A stretch of DNA of 64,000 nt from Sphaerisporangium album (lineage in GTDB: Bacteria; Actinomycetota; Actinomycetes; Streptosporangiales; Streptosporangiaceae), in contig NZ_QOIL01000011.1 of the NCBI RefSeq assembly GCF_003323745.1, positions 186,001 through 250,000 of the forward strand, in the 5' to 3' direction. A program made the translations under genes and the position numbers. Each line of letters starts with the position of its first letter. The first letter of the stretch is position 1. The notes below the pieces were generated by a model, which was not told the DNA's origin, did no database searches, and worked only from the letters and a program-made list of their open reading frames with translations. Positions 47,349 to 56,098 of this stretch are shown here, piece by piece.

Positions 47349-47763
47349 TCAGTGGCGGATGACGCGGGGCCGGTAGGGCTCGGCCAGGAAGGCCAGCTCC
47401 TCGTCCGACAGCGACAGGTCCACGGCGGCGACCGCGTCCTCGATGTGCCGGTCCTTGGTGGCGCCGACGATCGGGGCGGTCAGGCCGGGCTGGTGCAGTA
47501 GCCAGGCCAGGGCCACCTGGGCGGCCGGCACACCGCGCTGCTTGGCCGTCTGGGCCACCCGGTCGAGGATCTGCCGGTCGTTCTCCTGATCGGTGTACAG
47601 GTACTCGATGCGCGGATCCGTCCCCGCCCGGGTGGTCGCGTCGTCGGACCCGGCCCGCGCGAGCACGCCACGCGCCAGCGGGCTCCAGGGGATCAGCCCC
47701 ACGCCCTGGTCCAGGCAGAGCGGAATCATCTCCCGCTCCTCTTCTCTGTAAAGAAGATTGTAG
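47349..47763 (-). pseudogene. C-terminal half of an aldo/keto reductase, cut off by element insertion
   Basis: Reading leftward from the core TTGTAG, the minus strand encodes YNLLYREEEREMIPLCLDQG, GLIPWSPLARGVLAR and GVPAAQVALAWLLHQPGLTA, PIVGATKDRHIEDAV, the second half of an AKR with the cofactor-binding loop. The N-terminal half lies at 55304-55864. A reading frame running into the element (to 47822) could start translation but would lack the catalytic residues. Confidence 0.92.
47758..47763. other. attachment site core, left junction
   Basis: TTGTAG, the only sequence shared with the right junction. Host bases lie to the left (AAGAAGA), element bases to the right. The arm TCAGGCATGA at 47773-47782 is the exact inverse complement of TCATGCCTGA at the right end. 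Confidence 0.85.
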
Positions 47764-47802
47764 CTCTGCATCTCAGGCATGATGTCGCCAGGAGGTGCAT
47801 CG

Positions 47803-49353
47803 ATGACGCCGAATCCCCCCATCCCTGTGGTCTCGTACGCTCGTATCTCGGCTGATATCCGGCGGGACGAGCACGGCGTACAAGATCAGCACAAGGTGAA
47901 TCGCGACACTGCCTCGCGCTTCGGCTGGACCGTCGTCCACGAGTACACCGACAACGACAAGTCGGCGGCGAAAGAGGGCGTTGTCCGGGACGACTTCGAG
48001 GCGATGCTACGCGCCTTACGTGCGGGGAAGCTGCCGAATGGCACACCGGTACAGGGTGTCGTGATCGTGGCAGAAGACCGGCTTGCGCGCCGTCCCGGCG
48101 ACTATGAGCGGTTCGTGGAAGCGATCACGTTTCAGGACGGGCGCGTCTTTGCCGATGGGCGGGGCAGCAAGGACCTGTACAACGAAGACGTTGAGAGTAT
48201 GGGGCTGTTCGGGGCGGTGATCTCCAAGATGGAGGTACGGAAGATGCAGCGACGCATGCGCCGTTCGCATCGTGCCCGTGCTGAGGAGGGCAGGCCGTCT
48301 GGCGGGCCACGCCCCTTCGGCTGGAACGAGGATCGTCTCACCCTGAACGAGGACGAGGCCGGGTTCCTACGGCAAGCCGCGAAGGACTTCCTTGGCGGAC
48401 GTTCACTTCATTCGATCACTCGCGGATGGCAGGCACAGAAGGTCGTGACTTCGCTTGGCAACGAGTGGAGTGTGCGCACCCTCAAGGCCGCTTTGCGGAG
48501 CCCTCGCATCTGCGGCTTGCGAGAGCTAGGCGGAGAGCTGGTCCGGGGCGTGGACGGTGACCCGATCCAGGGTAAATGGGCACCGATCATCACTCAGGAG
48601 GAGTGGACCGCGATCCGGGCTGTTTTCAACGCCCGCAAGGGCCACTTCATCACGCGAGACATGGAGATCGGAAGGGCGCATCCGCCCGACTACCGTGACC
48701 CTGCCTACCTGCTTTCGGGTATCGCGCGCTGCGGACGCGTCGGAGAGGACGGCAAGATCTGCAACACTCCCATGAGGGTCAACGTCAAGAAGGGGGCCGG
48801 TCACCACGCCTACGTCTGCCGGAGCAAGGCGGAGGGGGGCTGCGGTCGCTGTAGCCGTCGCGGTGATCTGGTGGACCTCTTCGTCTCTGAGGCCGTCTTG
48901 GCGAAGCTCGGTGAGGTGACGTTCGCCGAACCCTCGGAGGGCATAGACCCGCATGCTGAGGAGCGTCTCAAAGCCACGCAGAACCGCTTGAACGAGCTGA
49001 CCACTCAGTGGAACGCGGATAACATCGGCAATGAGCTGTTCTTCAAGCTGGCCCCGGGCTTGGAACAGGAGATCGCACGGCTTCGTGCGCTGATCAACAA
49101 ACAGAACGCTACGGCAGAACTGCGCCGCAAAAGAGTCGTAATGGACGTAGCAGCAATCCGGCGGCGGTGGATTTTCCCTGGTGATGAACGCGAGCCGCCG
49201 AGAATTCTCACGGAGGGTGAAGGCGGGCTGCCGATCTCGCAGAAAAGGACATACGTCCGCGAGGCGTTGCATGCTGTGATCGTCCGCCCGGCAGGAAAGG
49301 GGCAGAAGATCTTCAATCCCGACCTGTTGGAGCTGGTGTGGCGGGAAGACTGA
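47803..49353 (+). CDS. large serine recombinase (integrase)
   Basis: 516 aa from ATG 47803 with AGGAGG upstream, 40 nt from the left core. The N-terminal resolvase domain has VVSYARISADIRRDEHGVQD with catalytic Ser16 and VVIVAEDRLARRPGDYERF with catalytic arginines. A recombinase domain follows (GGPRPFGWNEDRLTLNEDEA; LKAALRSPRICGLRELGGE). A zinc ribbon follows (ARCGRVGEDGKICNTPM...YVCRSKAEGGCGRC) with a long coiled coil (ERLKATQNRLNELTTQWNAD). It should integrate the element at a short core without repeat duplication. The position next to att and the match to the deduced site support that it is the element's own integrase. Confidence 0.96.
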   Translation: MTPNPPIPVVSYARISADIRRDEHGVQDQHKVNRDTASRFGWTVVHEYTDNDKSAAKEGVVRDDFEAMLRALRAGKLPNGTPVQGVVIVAEDRLARRPGDYERFVEAITFQDGRVFADGRGSKDLYNEDVESMGLFGAVISKMEVRKMQRRMRRSHRARAEEGRPSGGPRPFGWNEDRLTLNEDEAGFLRQAAKDFLGGRSLHSITRGWQAQKVVTSLGNEWSVRTLKAALRSPRICGLRELGGELVRGVDGDPIQGKWAPIITQEEWTAIRAVFNARKGHFITRDMEIGRAHPPDYRDPAYLLSGIARCGRVGEDGKICNTPMRVNVKKGAGHHAYVCRSKAEGGCGRCSRRGDLVDLFVSEAVLAKLGEVTFAEPSEGIDPHAEERLKATQNRLNELTTQWNADNIGNELFFKLAPGLEQEIARLRALINKQNATAELRRKRVVMDVAAIRRRWIFPGDEREPPRILTEGEGGLPISQKRTYVREALHAVIVRPAGKGQKIFNPDLLELVWRED

Positions 49354-49385
49354 CGAGACGTCCGAAGACGTCTTGAGAGCTGTTC

Positions 49386-49416
49386 GGGGTGTCGCCTTAC
49401 CTTCAGGTGACACCCC
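49386..49416 (+). terminator. hairpin terminator after the integrase
   Basis: GGGGTGTC (49386-49393) pairs with GACACCCC (49409-49416) over a 15-nt loop, 32 nt after the integrase stop. Confidence 0.65.
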
Positions 49417-49450
49417 TCTTACCCTGGGCCGCTGAACAGGCGTACAGGGA

Positions 49451-49509
49451 CGGACTTCTCTGGACGTCCACGGACTTCCTTGGACGTTGACGGACGTTGA
49501 CGGACGCGT
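49451..49509. repeat. phased GGAC-type direct repeats (iteron-like)
   Basis: CGGACTTCTCTGGACGT (49451-49467) recurs as CGGACTTCCTTGGACGT (49471-49487), 20 bp apart. GGACGTTGAC then recurs at 10-bp steps from 49482 and 49492, followed by GGACGCGTC. The 10/20-bp phasing suggests a protein-binding array, perhaps for Rep, an excision factor or the XRE regulator. Confidence 0.6.
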
Positions 49510-49619
49510 CTGGGATGTCCTGATGCGGGAACTTTTGCCTGGTCTTACTCGTTGCGTAGGTGGTACACCTGAAGGCGTCCATGCCACCCGATCACGAGAG
49601 ACAGGACCAGCGAGAAACC

Positions 49620-49841
49620 GGCCCGCGATTTATTGGCGCGAATACAACTACCGGGAATACAAACCTAATTACATGGTTGCCGTTCCGCTGGATGTGCCCG
49701 GCCCAGCGGTAGGCCAAAATAATTGGCGCGCCAACCGGTCTATAAACATCGCGCACACACTTACAAACACTCCAAGATACTCTCGCTGAAGCACCATCGT
49801 TACGCCATGCCGTGTATTCGGCATGCCCGCGATGGTGCTTC
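49620..49841. other. AT-rich, hairpin-bearing region upstream of rep; candidate replication origin
   Basis: This stretch is far more AT-rich than its surroundings. It contains ATTGGCGCG at 49632-49640 and 49722-49730; the second copy is part of the palindrome TTGGCGCGCCAA (49723-49734). It ends with a large nested hairpin: GAAGCACCATCG (49788-49799) pairs with CGATGGTGCTTC (49830-49841), with an inner stem CATGCCG/CGGCATG. Such structure next to a rolling-circle-type rep fits a double- or single-strand origin. It could instead be a divergent promoter with a terminator. Confidence 0.5.
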
Positions 49842-49886
49842 CGTCTTCCGTGCAGGGTGGCCCCCTGCGGCGGAAGGAGCCCCCAA

Positions 49887-50069
49887 CTGGTACCCCGTGA
49901 CTCGGTACCTCTGGCAGAGCTTGCAAAGGAGTGGGGCAAGCGCAAGGCCAGTGAATCCCCCCAGTGGTCATCCGACAAGTGGAAGCGCGTCGCGACGGTC
50001 TTCGGCGTGGAAGTGAGTTCCGAGACTCCTTCCCGTCCTGTCCCGGATCAGGATGGGAGGGCCGCGTGA
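49887..50069 (+). CDS. small protein upstream of and coupled to rep, apparently CTG start
   Basis: 60 aa. The frame VPRDSVPLAELAKEWGKRKA, SESPQWSSDKWKRVATVFGV has strong GC3 bias and a stop that overlaps the rep start (GTGA at 50066). A good site GGAAGGAG (49872-49879) sits seven bases before CTG 49887. The nearest in-frame GTG is at 49857 and has no site. Two basic helices suggest a small DNA-binding protein, perhaps an excision or copy-control factor. Function is unknown. Confidence 0.5.
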   Translation: MVPRDSVPLAELAKEWGKRKASESPQWSSDKWKRVATVFGVEVSSETPSRPVPDQDGRAA

Positions 50070-51472
50070 GCGACGTTCCCGGCTTCTCGCCTGAGATCTA
50101 CGCTGCTGCTCAGCGCGCGTCGATGCCGGACTTCGCCCGGTGGCAACAGATGGTGCGCGCCACTGGTGGCTGTGCTGAGCCGATCCGGCTTCAGGGTCAC
50201 CGGATCACCTTCGACTCGGCTCTAGAGGTCCTGGATGTCTACCGGACGGCGGATGAGCCAACCGGGTATCTGCTCACCGCGTGCGGCAACCGTCGCGCGT
50301 CCCGGTGTCCGGCCTGTGCGGAGGTCTACCGGGATGACACCTATCACCTGATCCTGTCCGGCCTGCGGGGCGGCAAGGGCGTCCCTGAGGACGTGAGCGC
50401 GCATCCCAGGGTGTTCGCCACCTTCACCGCCCCCTCGTTCGGCGCGGTCCACGCTCGACGCGAGAGGGACGGTAAGGCGCTGCCGTGTCGTCCCCGGCGG
50501 GACAACCCGGTGTGCGAGCACGGACGGCCGCAAGGCTGCGGTGCCCGCCATGACGAGGATGATTCCCAGGTCGGGCAACCGGTCTGCGTGGACTGCTACG
50601 ACTACCCCGGGGCGGTGCTGTGGAACGCGCACGCGGGCGAGTTGTGGCGGCGCTTCACTCAGACTCTCCCGGCCGTCTTCGCCCGGCGGCTGGGCATCTC
50701 ACGCGCGCAGCTACGGCGGCGACTGCGGCTGTCGTACGCCAAGGTGGCCGAGTATCAGGCGCGCGGCCTGGTCCACTTCCATGCCGTGATCCGGATGGAT
50801 GGACCTGACGGCCCCGGGGCGGCCCCTCCGGGCTGGGCGAGCGTGCCTGTGCTCCAGGGGGCCATCACGGAGGCTGCGGCGGGCGTCTCGGTCCCGGTGG
50901 GCGAGGACGGCGCCTCGTTCGTCGCTCGCTGGGGTGGTCAGCTCGACGTGGAACCGATCTATGTGTCTGCTTCGCTGGAAGGGGTGGCAGATCAGCGGGT
51001 GGCGTCGTACATCGCCAAGTACGCCACCAAGGGGGCGGAAGCCTCCGGGACGGTTGACCGGCCGATTCGGCAGATGCGTGACGTGGCGTTCCTGGATGTC
51101 ACCGAGCATGCCCGGCGCATGATCTACACGTGTTTCGTGCTGAACGACCTTCCCGAGTACCGGCTGATGCCGCTTCGGCGGTGGGCTCACATGCTCGGGT
51201 ATCGGGGGCACTTCTCCACCAAGAGCCGCCACTACTCAACGACGCTGGGCACGCTGCGGCAGGCTCGGGCCGATCACCAGGCCGAAGAGGCGCGCAAGCG
51301 TCGGGGCCTGCCTGACCCGGCCGAACGGCAGACGGTCACGGTGGGCGAATGGCGGTTCGCCGGAAGCGGCCACAGGGACGGCGAACGGTTCTGGGCTGAG
51401 CTGGCACGGCAACGCATCGCCACAGCTCGCCAGATCGCACGGCAACAGGCTCGCGAGCAACCGCCCGGCTGA
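50066..51472 (+). CDS. rolling-circle replication initiator (RepSA-like)
   Basis: 468 aa from GTG 50066. The conserved zinc-type segment LLTACGNRRASRCPACAEVY lies near residue 70. A second Cys/His-rich part (CEHGRPQGCGAR...CVDCYDY) follows. The HUH motif of rolling-circle initiators is VHFHAVIRMD near residue 235, and the tyrosine motif is VASYIAKYATKGAE near residue 312. It should nick the double-strand origin and start replication of the excised circle, as RepSA does for pSAM2. This marks the element as an integrating replicon. The adjacent AT-rich region is the likely site of action. Confidence 0.9.
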   Translation: MSDVPGFSPEIYAAAQRASMPDFARWQQMVRATGGCAEPIRLQGHRITFDSALEVLDVYRTADEPTGYLLTACGNRRASRCPACAEVYRDDTYHLILSGLRGGKGVPEDVSAHPRVFATFTAPSFGAVHARRERDGKALPCRPRRDNPVCEHGRPQGCGARHDEDDSQVGQPVCVDCYDYPGAVLWNAHAGELWRRFTQTLPAVFARRLGISRAQLRRRLRLSYAKVAEYQARGLVHFHAVIRMDGPDGPGAAPPGWASVPVLQGAITEAAAGVSVPVGEDGASFVARWGGQLDVEPIYVSASLEGVADQRVASYIAKYATKGAEASGTVDRPIRQMRDVAFLDVTEHARRMIYTCFVLNDLPEYRLMPLRRWAHMLGYRGHFSTKSRHYSTTLGTLRQARADHQAEEARKRRGLPDPAERQTVTVGEWRFAGSGHRDGERFWAELARQRIATARQIARQQAREQPPG

Positions 51473-51495
51473 TGGCTGGCTGACTCCGTGCGGTA

Positions 51496-51564
51496 GTGGT
51501 GTGGCCGGCGCCAATGCGAAGCACCCCGTAGGGGCCGCGAAGCGGTTGGGGCCGGCGACACCAC
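51496..51564. terminator. large imperfect inverted repeat between convergent rep and regulator genes
   Basis: GTGGTGTGGCCGGCGCCAA (51496-51514) and TTGGGGCCGGCGACACCAC (51546-51564) pair at 17 of 19 positions. The inner loop has a second small stem (CCCCGTAGGGG). It lies between convergent stops at 51472 and 51586, so a two-way terminator is likely; an origin element is the alternative. Confidence 0.65.
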
Positions 51565-51585
51565 GGCGGAGAGGGAGTTACCGGC

Positions 51586-52701
51586 CTAACCCTGCTCGAT
51601 CTCTGACATGAGCATCCGGAGAGTCAGACTGTGCTTTTCGGGCGGAAGCTTGTCGAGGGCTGAACGGGCGTAGACCACGCCGCCCGTCCGGTCCCCTGCG
51701 CGTGCCAGCATCAGGCCCCGGTGCATCTCCAAGTGAGTAGCGAAACGAGGTAGAGAGGCAGGCAGATGCTTGGCTGCTACCTCCTGTGCTCGGAGCGCCG
51801 TCCGCTCGTCCCCTAGACGAGCCGCTAGCAGGCTGGTGAAGACGTTCACGCGCCACAGGGGGACGGCGTAGTCCGATTCCTGTTCCTCGGAACCTGCCAC
51901 GTCGAACACCCTTCGGCCTTCCTCAAGCAGTGCTTTCGCGGCCCTGCCATCTCCACGAATCGCCGCCACGTGAGCTTTCCCGAACAGGGCGTTCAACCTG
52001 CCTAGCGATGGCTTGTCCGAGATGGCCAACGCTTGGTTTGCGAAGGTCTCCGCGACCGACAAGGAAGCTCCCTCGTATCCGAGTGCGATAGCTGCCCTGC
52101 CTCGGACCCATACACGCGCTGAGTCGTCCTCGGAGCGGTCGGCTGCTTGCATGGCCATGAGGTACCAGTTGACGGCCTTTGAGCCGTCGTTGCCGGGGAA
52201 GGTCTTGCCGTACAAGGTCATGAGCTTGGCGGCGACATCCCAGATGCGAGGCTTGTCTACCTGCTGTTGCAGCACAACAAGGTCACTGGCGAGGCGACGT
52301 TGTATCTCGCTGGCTCCTAGAGACATGTAGTCGTTGCCGTAGGCGGCGAGTTTGGCGTGCCAGTGATCCAGTGTGGGTCGTTTGGTCAGTGCTGCGGCAA
52401 AACCGTGCTCAATGAGGTCGGACGCCACGACCGGAGCAATGGCGGTGGCGGCGACATTGGTAAGGAACGTCCGGCGCTTCACAGGGTCGCTCTCCAGTGC
52501 CGTAAGGGGAACTTCTAGCACTGTGGCCAGGTGCCGGAGCCAGAACGGGCCGGGAGTGCGCTTGCCAAGCTCCCAACGCGAGACGTCTTCGCGCGTCACG
52601 GTCGCGCGTTGCGCCTCCTCACAAAGCTTCGTTGCGAGGGTGCTTTGCGACCAGCCCTGATGCAAGCGAAGCTCTCGGATCACTTCACCGGTCGTGTGCA
52701 T
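51586..52701 (-). CDS. XRE-family regulator with TPR-like domain (element regulator)
   Basis: 371 aa from ATG 52701 (longer starts would add an Arg/Gly-rich tail). The HTH reads GEVIRELRLHQGWSQSTLAT, VTREDVSRWELGKRTPGPFW (residues 4-55). After VKRRTFLTNVAATAIAPVVA, a possible membrane-like stretch, come helical repeats (WYLMAMQAADRSEDDSARVW; LLEEGRRVFDVAGS; LHLEMHRGLMLARAGD-like). No clear ribosome site precedes the ATG. It faces away from the methyltransferase gene across 248 nt with tandem TGGCCCCTCC-type repeats (52761-52802). It probably controls excision or replication of the element; this is inference. Confidence 0.85.
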   Translation of the reverse strand: MHTTGEVIRELRLHQGWSQSTLATKLCEEAQRATVTREDVSRWELGKRTPGPFWLRHLATVLEVPLTALESDPVKRRTFLTNVAATAIAPVVASDLIEHGFAAALTKRPTLDHWHAKLAAYGNDYMSLGASEIQRRLASDLVVLQQQVDKPRIWDVAAKLMTLYGKTFPGNDGSKAVNWYLMAMQAADRSEDDSARVWVRGRAAIALGYEGASLSVAETFANQALAISDKPSLGRLNALFGKAHVAAIRGDGRAAKALLEEGRRVFDVAGSEEQESDYAVPLWRVNVFTSLLAARLGDERTALRAQEVAAKHLPASLPRFATHLEMHRGLMLARAGDRTGGVVYARSALDKLPPEKHSLTLRMLMSEIEQG

Positions 52702-52949
52702 GGGGCCAGTATGCGCTTGATCTGCCGTGCCATCGCGTGATCGTCGCGAAGTCCGGGGACTTGGCCCCCTCCTGGCCCCTCCCTGGCCCCTCCTGGCTCC
52801 TGGTGTGATCCCTGCCTGGCTACCACCTGACCACTTGTTGGCCACTCCGGGAACGCTTCACCAGACGGTTTGCTGTGTGCGTCACGCAACGTGCTCGCCC
52901 GCTTCCCGATCGGAACGGCGGGCGTCGTCAGGCAACGAATGGAGGCCGT

Positions 52950-53768
52950 ATGAATCTCTCGGACACTCCTGACGCCACGATCGCGGCCCCGGTTCATGAT
53001 CCACAACGTCCGAACGTCGCTCGGATGTATGACTACTTCCTGGGCGGCAAGGACAACTTCCCTGCCGACCGTGAGGAGGCAGACAAGATCATCCGGGCTG
53101 TCCCCTATCTTCCTCGGCTTGCGGTGGCCAACCGGACCTTCCTCGCCCGGGTGGTCCGCTACCTGGCTCGGGAGGCGGGCGTCCGTCAGTTCCTGGACAT
53201 CGGCTCGGGCTTGCCCACTCGGCAGAACGTTCACGAGGTCGCGCAAGAGATCATCCCCGGTGCCCGGGTGGTGTACGTGGACAATGACCCCTTGGTGCGG
53301 GCTCATGCAACGGCCATCCTCGCCACCACGCCGACCACATACGCCCTTACCGGTGACCTCCGGTTGTCCGAGGAGATCGTGAGGGCGGCCGGTCGGTACC
53401 TGGATCTGTCCGAACCTGTCGGGGTGCTGCTGTTCGCCGTCCTTCACTTCTTTCCGGACGGTGGCGCACACGACCCCTACGAGATCACGGGAACCCTGCT
53501 GCGTGCGCTGGCACCCGGCTCGTATCTGGCCGTATCCCACCTGGAACCGACTCCGGCCATGATTGCGGCATCTCTGCACTACACCCCCGCTGACGTGGTG
53601 TTCCGTGATCACGCACAAGTCTCGCGGTTCTTCACGGGCACGCGGCTGGTCGATCCGGGTGTGGTGCGGCTGAATGAGTGGCGGCCGGTCGATCATGACC
53701 CGGTGTTCCCCAGCGATCACCCCGATATCCCGGTGTGGGTGCTGGGCGGCGTGGGACGCAAGCCATGA
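52950..53768 (+). CDS. SAM-dependent methyltransferase, PF04672/DUF574 type
   Basis: 272 aa from ATG 52950 with GGAGG upstream. The family hallmark R-M-YDYFLGGKDNFPADREEA is near residue 24, the SAM-binding FLDIGSGLPTRQNVHEVAQE near residue 80, then VVYVDNDPLV and VLLFAVLHFFPDG. This family is abundant in streptomycetes and its substrates are mostly unknown. It is divergent from the XRE/TPR regulator, a pairing I recall as recurrent. Its stop overlaps the next gene (ATGA), so at least three proteins are made together. Confidence 0.9.
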   Translation: MNLSDTPDATIAAPVHDPQRPNVARMYDYFLGGKDNFPADREEADKIIRAVPYLPRLAVANRTFLARVVRYLAREAGVRQFLDIGSGLPTRQNVHEVAQEIIPGARVVYVDNDPLVRAHATAILATTPTTYALTGDLRLSEEIVRAAGRYLDLSEPVGVLLFAVLHFFPDGGAHDPYEITGTLLRALAPGSYLAVSHLEPTPAMIAASLHYTPADVVFRDHAQVSRFFTGTRLVDPGVVRLNEWRPVDHDPVFPSDHPDIPVWVLGGVGRKP

Positions 53769-54121
53769 TCGCGGAGCTTGCCACCGTGAAACGTCCCCCG
53801 GTCGCGGTGGCGGTGCTGCGGCTGGCGCGCGAACTGGAGTCCCATGGCATCACCGCCGACCCCCACGAGGGCGATGGGGTGGCTGCATTGTCGGTGGCCT
53901 GCTGGCTGGTGGTGTGGTGTCATGACCACCCTGCCGGACTTTGTTTCCGATGGTGGACCGGTCGGGTATCGCTGAATACCGGGCGGTGGATTTACGCCCT
54001 GTGCCCGGCGGACAATCCCACGACGGCGGCGCGACGGATAGCCGCGCGATTTCGAGAACTGCGCGCCCTCGAAGAGGCGGAAGTCCAACTTGAAGAACAC
54101 CGGTCGCCATGGCCTATCTAG
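53765..54121 (+). CDS. small element protein, unknown function
   Basis: 118 aa from ATG 53765, overlapping the methyltransferase stop. PPVAVAVLRLARELESHGIT and DGVAALSVACWLVVWCHDHP give a helix-strand pattern, then FRWWTGRVSLNTGRWIYALC and a charged C-terminal helix (FRELRALEEAEVQLEE). There is no motif that I recognise. Tight coupling with the methyltransferase and the next small gene suggests a common role. Confidence 0.7.
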   Translation: MIAELATVKRPPVAVAVLRLARELESHGITADPHEGDGVAALSVACWLVVWCHDHPAGLCFRWWTGRVSLNTGRWIYALCPADNPTTAARRIAARFRELRALEEAEVQLEEHRSPWPI

Positions 54122-54390
54122 ATCAACTCGAAATCGTCTGGGTGCGCTCGGCGAAAGTCGCCGCTTACCGCTATGGCATGGTCGGCGAGGTCCGGGCCTT
54201 TATCTTGGACGTGACGCCTCGGCCGTATGAACTGCGCTGTATTCTGCCTGGCCCTAAAGGGGAACAGTTCATTCAGCGTCTCCCCAGCGAGGAAGACGCT
54301 CACGAGCGGGCACGCGAAATGCTGGCTCAATTCATGCGGCGTCTTGCCTCGCCTTCATCCGGGAACGGCGGGCCTTCGCCTGCGCCGTGA
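54109..54390 (+). CDS. small element protein, unknown function
   Basis: 93 aa from ATG 54109, overlapping the preceding gene by 13 nt in another frame. It starts YLDQLEIVWVRSAKVAAYRY and is beta-rich (EVRAFILDVTPRPYELRCIL), ending with a helix (HERAREMLAQFMRRLAS) and a disordered tail. There is no known domain. It is last in the methyltransferase operon; a terminator follows at 54557. Confidence 0.65.
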   Translation: MAYLDQLEIVWVRSAKVAAYRYGMVGEVRAFILDVTPRPYELRCILPGPKGEQFIQRLPSEEDAHERAREMLAQFMRRLASPSSGNGGPSPAP

Positions 54391-54556
54391 CCTCTCAAGC
54401 TGGGGCGGTGACGTGGTGACATCCCGGCCTACAGGCCGTGGGTTGAGCCTCATCCCTGCGTCGTCGCCCCCTCCAGGCTCGGGGGACGGGCATCCAACTA
54501 AGGGGGTATGTAGATCGGCATTAGTTGATCTCAAGGCATAGGGATGTAAGCACCTA

Positions 54557-54594
54557 GAGCCCCCGGTTTGCTGAAGCCGGGGGCTCGTCCTTTT
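54557..54594 (+). terminator. strong hairpin terminator with T-tract
   Basis: GAGCCCCCGGTTT (54557-54569), loop GCTG, AAGCCGGGGGCTC (54574-54586; one G-T pair), then GTCCTTTT. It closes the methyltransferase operon. Confidence 0.9.
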
Positions 54595-54644
54595 GAGAAT
54601 AGAGCGTTGTTCATAGCGCCACCTCCAACAAAAAGGTCAAAACT

Positions 54645-54776
54645 GTGAAGAAGTCCGGCTGGGCCATCTGTCCCGGACCTTGCGGGCAGCGGGTCTACAT
54701 CCGCAGCGAACCTGAGAACTGCCCGAACTGTGGCGCGGCCATTTGCTTCGTCAACTTCGAGATTAGCGAGAACTAG
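54645..54776 (+). CDS. 43-aa zinc-ribbon miniprotein
   Basis: From GTG 54645 to TAG 54774-54776. It reads KKSGWAICPGPCGQRVYIRS, then ENCPNCGAAICFVNFEISEN. Four cysteines in C-x3-C ... C-x2-C spacing form a rubredoxin-like zinc ribbon, with a fifth Cys. An AAGG lies nine bases before the GTG, a weak site. The gene lies behind a terminator, so it needs its own promoter. Similar zinc-ribbon miniproteins occur in actinomycete mobile elements; function is unknown. Confidence 0.6.
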   Translation: MKKSGWAICPGPCGQRVYIRSEPENCPNCGAAICFVNFEISEN

Positions 54777-55246
54777 ATCACGTGGCGCAATCGGGTTATG
54801 TCGAATCCGAGAACGATCAGTGTCCCGAGAGACAGAAGGGAGAGAGGTAACGCAGAAGCCCCCCACGGGCCTGCCCCTTGGGGAGCCCGGTGGGCCGGTG
54901 CGAAGCGCCGGACCGTCGATCGCCCCCAACCCCGCAACAGGATTAACCACCCCGTGGCGATCGTAGGGCTGTAGGGGTGACTACCTGAGAAGGGTCGTGC
55001 TGCGTTGGTCGGGGGTCGTTGCCCGAGGACGGCGCGGCCCCGGGACCGGCCGAAGGCCGCAGCCCGGGAGCCGCTGGCCGCCGCAGGGCGGACGGCCCCC
55101 GACGGCGGCGCTTGCGCCGCCCTAGACCATGTAGAGAAGATCCTCGCCGAGTCGGGACTGCCGTTCAAGATCGACAAGAGGATTCGGTTTGGGAGGTTGA
55201 GCAGACGTGCAGGTCAAGGGGGTAGTGATGGCCAATGTGGGTGGCG

Positions 55247-55275
<29 letters not shown>
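54777..55275. other. 499-nt right-end region of the element without a clear gene
   Basis: It is very GC-rich in the middle, with a perfect tight hairpin GGCGGCGC-TT-GCGCCGCC (55104-55121) directly before a coding-like stretch on the plus strand reading LDHVEKILAESGLPFKIDKR. No start with a ribosome site leads this stretch, and it ends in the att region, so it may be a gene fragment. The end of the truncated reductase lies inside (stop at 55247). Confidence 0.45.
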
Positions 55276-55864
<589 letters not shown>

Positions 55865-56098
55865 GTCTATTACCTCCCGAACGGCCATCCCATCACACGT
55901 CCCTGCGAGCGCGGCAAAGGGGCGGAGAGCCCTGAGGGAGAGCTCGGCGACGCCCGTGAACGAGAGAACATTCCCTCGAGTTCGAGCGCTTCTATGTGAC
56001 GATTCCTCAATAGAAATCCGCCCGTGACGGTCGGCCACCGCGGGCCGTAGGTGCCATTCCCGGGGCCGACCGTCCGCCCCGATCTTCTGGGAGACGCA

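Noticed and set aside
49723-50016. 97-aa frame across the hairpin region upstream of rep
   Set aside because: It runs through the perfect inverted repeat and has poor codon bias; the overlapping frame ending at 50069 has better GC3 and coupling to rep.
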